In this document: positions 62,262 through 64,000 of the stretch, in pieces
Numbering within the stretch: position 1 is the first letter of the stretch
Layout: each line of letters starts with the position of its first letter
Source: Streptomyces sp. NBC_01498
GTDB taxonomy: Bacteria > Actinomycetota > Actinomycetes > Streptomycetales > Streptomycetaceae
Reading direction: 5' to 3'
Assembly: GCF_036327775.1 (NCBI RefSeq)
Contig: NZ_CP109598.1
Coordinates: 4,848,001-4,912,000, forward strand
Length of the DNA stretch: 64,000 nucleotides
Program-made: the position numbers and the translations under genes
The notes under the pieces: generated by a model
Told to the model about the DNA's origin: nothing
The model's input: only the letters and a program-made list of their open reading frames with translations
The model's database searches: none

Positions 62262-62365
62262 CGGCACACCCGCACGGCGCAGACGGAGCGGGGCGCGGGG
62301 GAGCAGGGGAGCGGACGAAGGACGCGGCGGGAGTAGGCGGACACGCGGAGGGAAACGGATCGACC

Positions 62366-63376
62366 ATGACGACGGGCAGCGACACCGGCGACACCGGCAC
62401 GGACGGCATGTCCGGCACGTTCGGCACGGACACGGGCTCCGACGGGGAGCTCCTGGAACGGCACGTGCGCGCGGGCCGCACGGCGAACGGACCGTACGCG
62501 CTCGACATCGAACCGCGACGGGCCGGCTGGCACCACAGCACCCTGCGCGTCCTCGACCTGCCGCCCGGTGGTACACACACGCTGGACAGCGGTGACAGCG
62601 AGTGGATCGTGCTTCCGCTCAGCGGCGGTTGTACGGTGCACACCGACGGCGAGATCTTTGAACTGCTGGGCAGAGCAAGCGTGTTCAGCTCGGTCACGGA
62701 CTTCGCGTACGTACCGCGTGACGCCCACGCCCAGATCGCCTCCGGTGCGGGGGGCCGCTTCGCCCTGGCAGGAGCGAAGTGCGAGCGACGACTCCCCGCT
62801 CGCTACGGCTCCGCACCGGAGGTTCCGGTGGAACTGCGGGGCAGCGGCAACTGCTCCCGCCAGGTGAACAACTTCGCCGCCGCCGACACGTTCGACTGCG
62901 ACCGGCTCATCGCCGTCGAGGTGCTCACCCCCGGCGGCAACTGGTCCTCCTACCCGCCGCACAAGCACGACGAGCACCACCCCGGCGTCGAGTCCGTGCT
63001 GGAGGAGATCTACTACTTCGAGATCGAGGACGGCGGCCTCGGCTACCACCGCGTCTCACCCTCCCGGCCCGGCGGCACCGACGTGCTCGCCGAGGTCCGC
63101 ACCGGCGACACCGTCCTCGTCCCGGACGGCTGGCACGGCCCGTCCGTCGCCGCCCCCGGCCGCGCCATGTACTACCTCAACGTGATGGCGGGACCCGGCC
63201 CGGCCAGGGAGTGGCTGATCCGCGACCACCCCGACCACGGCTGGATCCGGGACACCTGGGCGGGCCAGGCGGTCGATCCACGGCTGCCGATGTACGAGGC
63301 CCCGCCGAGTCGCCCTCCTTATGAGGACTCGACCACGGACTCGACCACGGACAAGGACGAGGAGACCCCCCGATGA
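62366..63376 (+). CDS. iolB: 5-deoxy-glucuronate isomerase
   Basis: 336 residues from ATG 62366; the first 30 are Gly/Thr/Asp-rich and disordered. KduI/IolB cupin fold with two cupin motifs, the metal one seen in SSYPPHKHDEHHPGVESVLE and EEIYYFEIEDGGLGYHRV, then VLVPDGWHGPSVAAPG and MYYLNVMAGP. Converts 5-deoxy-glucuronate to 2-deoxy-5-keto-gluconate, the IolC substrate. Overlaps iolD by 4 bp (ATGA). Confidence 0.93.
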   Translation: MTTGSDTGDTGTDGMSGTFGTDTGSDGELLERHVRAGRTANGPYALDIEPRRAGWHHSTLRVLDLPPGGTHTLDSGDSEWIVLPLSGGCTVHTDGEIFELLGRASVFSSVTDFAYVPRDAHAQIASGAGGRFALAGAKCERRLPARYGSAPEVPVELRGSGNCSRQVNNFAAADTFDCDRLIAVEVLTPGGNWSSYPPHKHDEHHPGVESVLEEIYYFEIEDGGLGYHRVSPSRPGGTDVLAEVRTGDTVLVPDGWHGPSVAAPGRAMYYLNVMAGPGPAREWLIRDHPDHGWIRDTWAGQAVDPRLPMYEAPPSRPPYEDSTTDSTTDKDEETPR

Positions 63377-64000
63377 GTACGCGCCGCCTCACCGTGGCCC
63401 AGGCACTGATCGCCTTCCTGTCCCGCCAGTACACCGAACGCGACGGCAACCGCCGCCGGCTGATCGACGCCACCTGGGGCATCTTCGGCCACGGCAACGT
63501 GGCGGGCATCGGCCAGGCCCTCGTCCAGGCCGGCCCCGACATGCCCTACTACCAAGGCCGCAGCGAACAGGCCATGGTGCACGCCGCCGTCGGCTACGCC
63601 CGGCAGCGCAACCGCCTCGCCACCCACGCCGTCACCACCTCCATCGGCCCCGGCGCCACCAACCTCGTCACCGGCGCCGCCCTCGCCACCGTCAACCGGC
63701 TGCCCGTGCTGCTGCTCCCCGGCGACATCTTCGCCACCCACCCCGCCGACCCCGTCCTCCAGCAGCTCGAAGTGCCCCACGCCGGCGACATCTCCGTCAA
63801 CGACGCGCTGCGCCCCGTCTCCGCGTACTTCGACCGCGTCACCCGCCCCGAGGCCCTCGTCCCGGCCGCGCTCGCCGCCATGCGGGTCCTCACCGACCCC
63901 GCCGAGACCGGAGCGGTCACCCTCGCCCTGCCGCAGGACGTCCAGGCGGAGGCGTACGACTGGCCGGAGGCGTTCTTCGCCGAACGGGTCTGGCGCGTCC
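63373..64000 (+). CDS. iolD: 3D-(3,5/4)-trihydroxycyclohexane-1,2-dione hydrolase, N-terminal part
   Basis: TPP-dependent ring-opening enzyme of inositol catabolism; 209 residues visible before the right edge. The N-terminal PYR domain is present: TVAQALIAFLSRQYTERDG, GIFGHGNVAGIGQAL, YYQGRSEQAMVHAAVGYARQ with the cofactor-activating Glu, and TSIGPGATNLVTGAALATVN. ATG overlaps the iolB stop. Central and PP domains lie beyond the window. Confidence 0.93.
   Translation, partial: MSTRRLTVAQALIAFLSRQYTERDGNRRRLIDATWGIFGHGNVAGIGQALVQAGPDMPYYQGRSEQAMVHAAVGYARQRNRLATHAVTTSIGPGATNLVTGAALATVNRLPVLLLPGDIFATHPADPVLQQLEVPHAGDISVNDALRPVSAYFDRVTRPEALVPAALAAMRVLTDPAETGAVTLALPQDVQAEAYDWPEAFFAERVWRV

Overview
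The window is a stretch of Streptomyces chromosome, or that of a very close actinomycete. GC content is very high, GTG starts are common, adjacent genes often overlap by 4 bp at ATGA or GTGA, and DmdR-, DasR-, CsoR- and LacI-type operators are recognisable. From memory, much of the gene order follows the conserved Streptomyces core (glmS, secreted hexosaminidase, desE, leucine-degradation operon, agmatinase, citrate synthase), interrupted by accessory blocks. No rRNA, tRNA, CRISPR array or complete insertion sequence was seen.

Left part (1-23.8 kb): the N-terminal half of glmS, two conserved unknown proteins, a secreted GH20 beta-N-acetylhexosaminidase with a DasR-like dre site, a PlsC-type acyltransferase, the ferrioxamine-binding lipoprotein DesE with a perfect iron box but no desferrioxamine synthesis genes beside it, a four-gene leucine/isovalerate degradation operon (carboxyltransferase, biotin carboxylase, HMG-CoA lyase, acyl-CoA dehydrogenase) divergent from its probable TetR repressor, a PrxQ-type peroxiredoxin, a putative phosphatase, TesB thioesterase, a second acyl-CoA dehydrogenase, agmatinase coupled to a TPP-dependent enzyme, and a single-chain fusion of a heterodimeric ABC exporter.

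Central part (23.8-40.1 kb): a class V lanthipeptide gene cluster of the lexapeptide/pristinin type. It has three tandem, almost identical 60-residue precursors ending in Cys; an APH-like kinase and a HopA1-family protein (dehydration and elimination); an HFCD flavoprotein (oxidative decarboxylation of the C-terminal Cys to AviCys); a SAM methyltransferase (probably N-terminal methylation); an F420-dependent LLM reductase (Dha to D-Ala); a kinase-like protein lacking catalytic residues, translationally coupled to the reductase; a split M16 protease pair with HxxEH in one subunit and the R/Y motif in the other; an ABC exporter; an ABC-2 type transporter behind a perfect 13-bp inverted repeat; an XRE regulator with a membrane partner; a small LuxR-type HTH protein; and a 26-residue membrane microprotein. 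This is the most interesting system in the window.

Right part (40.1-64 kb): a 1.4 kb gene-free stretch with a CRP-like nested palindrome, a secreted S37 tripeptidyl aminopeptidase, a methyltransferase gene whose 3' end is replaced by a 199-bp MITE-like element, a LacI-controlled carbohydrate operon of unknown substrate (isomerase, Gfo/Idh/MocA dehydrogenase, DUF993, isomerase), RecD2-type helicase, citrate synthase, CopZ-like copper chaperone with a CsoR box but no copA next to it, a TetR/MMPL exporter pair with two operators, a small HTH protein, and the start of a myo-inositol catabolic cluster (iolE-like, iolC, aldolase, iolB, iolD truncated by the window edge).
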